From an uncultured Prevotellaceae bacterium (GTDB lineage: Bacteria; Bacteroidota; Bacteroidia; Bacteroidales; Bacteroidaceae): a stretch of DNA of 36,573 nt. The DNA is taken from assembly GCA_902792685.1 (NCBI GenBank), contig CADBAP010000011.1, positions 1-36,573 of the forward strand. The letters run 5' to 3'. The notes under the pieces were generated by a model. The model saw only the letters and a list, made by a program, of their open reading frames with translations, searched no databases and had not been told where the DNA came from. Position 1 is the first letter of the stretch; the number at the start of each line of letters is the position of its first letter. The position numbers were made by a program, and so were the translations under genes. Positions 36,498 to 36,573 of the stretch are shown here, one piece after another.

Positions 36498-36573
36498 ATT
36501 GCAAAAGCATAGCTTTTATCTTCCAAAACGTCACCTTTTACCGACCAAAAGCTATCCTTTTGATGACCGAAAG

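Overview
The window looks like chromosomal DNA of a Bacteroidales bacterium, most likely Prevotella or a close relative. The evidence is: promoters of the TAnnTTTG / TTTG (Bacteroidetes primary sigma) type, A-rich leaders with weak Shine-Dalgarno signals, an N-succinylornithine carbamoyltransferase-type argF', the trpB-E-G-D-C-F-A gene order, the argR-GNAT-argG-argC-argD-proC block, and exported proteins ending in an NLAGQRV...KGVVIQNGKK tail. No rRNA, tRNA or CRISPR was recognised.

Region 1 (1-9.9 kb, mostly + strand) is accessory. It opens with two joined gene remnants (a Bro-N/phage antirepressor-like fragment and the 3' end of an unknown gene). Three large exported beta-helix proteins follow (692-2755, 4409-5905, 6333-9782); the third carries an alginate-lyase-like catalytic domain. 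All three have the same tail, and all three sit behind the same leader element with fixed 11-bp internal spacing (TTTGCGTAAA-N11-GTTCGTATCACAAAGAAA type). The first two are each followed by a short acidic protein (56 and 72 aa) of one family, then a strong hairpin. Between them, on the minus strand, lies a REP-associated tyrosine transposase (RAYT) whose reading frame contains REP-like hairpins.

Region 2 (9.9-13.5 kb, minus) is one exported GH106-GH105 fusion, predicted to attack rhamnogalacturonan oligosaccharides, with a 20-bp-spaced direct repeat upstream of its promoter.

Region 3 (13.6-34.3 kb, all minus) is amino-acid biosynthesis. In transcription order: argR, GNAT acyltransferase, argG, a DUF559 nuclease-like gene, argC, an exported protein, argD, proC, a HTH-cupin regulator, an acyl-CoA synthetase, a small membrane protein, proB, proA; then a trp attenuator (18-aa leader peptide with three consecutive Trp codons) and the full trpBEGDCFA operon; then argF' and a threonine-aldolase-like gene. 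Together they give tryptophan from chorismate, proline from glutamate, and much of arginine synthesis (argB, the deacylase and argH are not in the window). Region 4 (34.5-36.6 kb) has a Bax-inhibitor-1-like membrane protein, an exported protein with an internal duplication, and a gene-free end.

The most unusual feature is repeated DNA threaded through housekeeping genes. (i) Ten copies of a GC-rich unit, a box plus the hairpin CCCTCCC-n-GGGAGGG, are dispersed over the window. Six lie in frame inside trpF, proA (2) and argC (3), a seventh forms the start of argC, and two in inverted orientation bracket the DUF559 gene like the ends of a transposon. (ii) About ten gene junctions carry short tandem repeats of period 7, 9, 10 or 12, often with the upstream gene's stop codon inside the repeat. 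Related heptamers also sit in frame inside trpE, trpF, the GH106-GH105 gene and one exported protein. The leading hypothesis for an undescribed system is a DUF559 nuclease that mobilises the palindromic unit.
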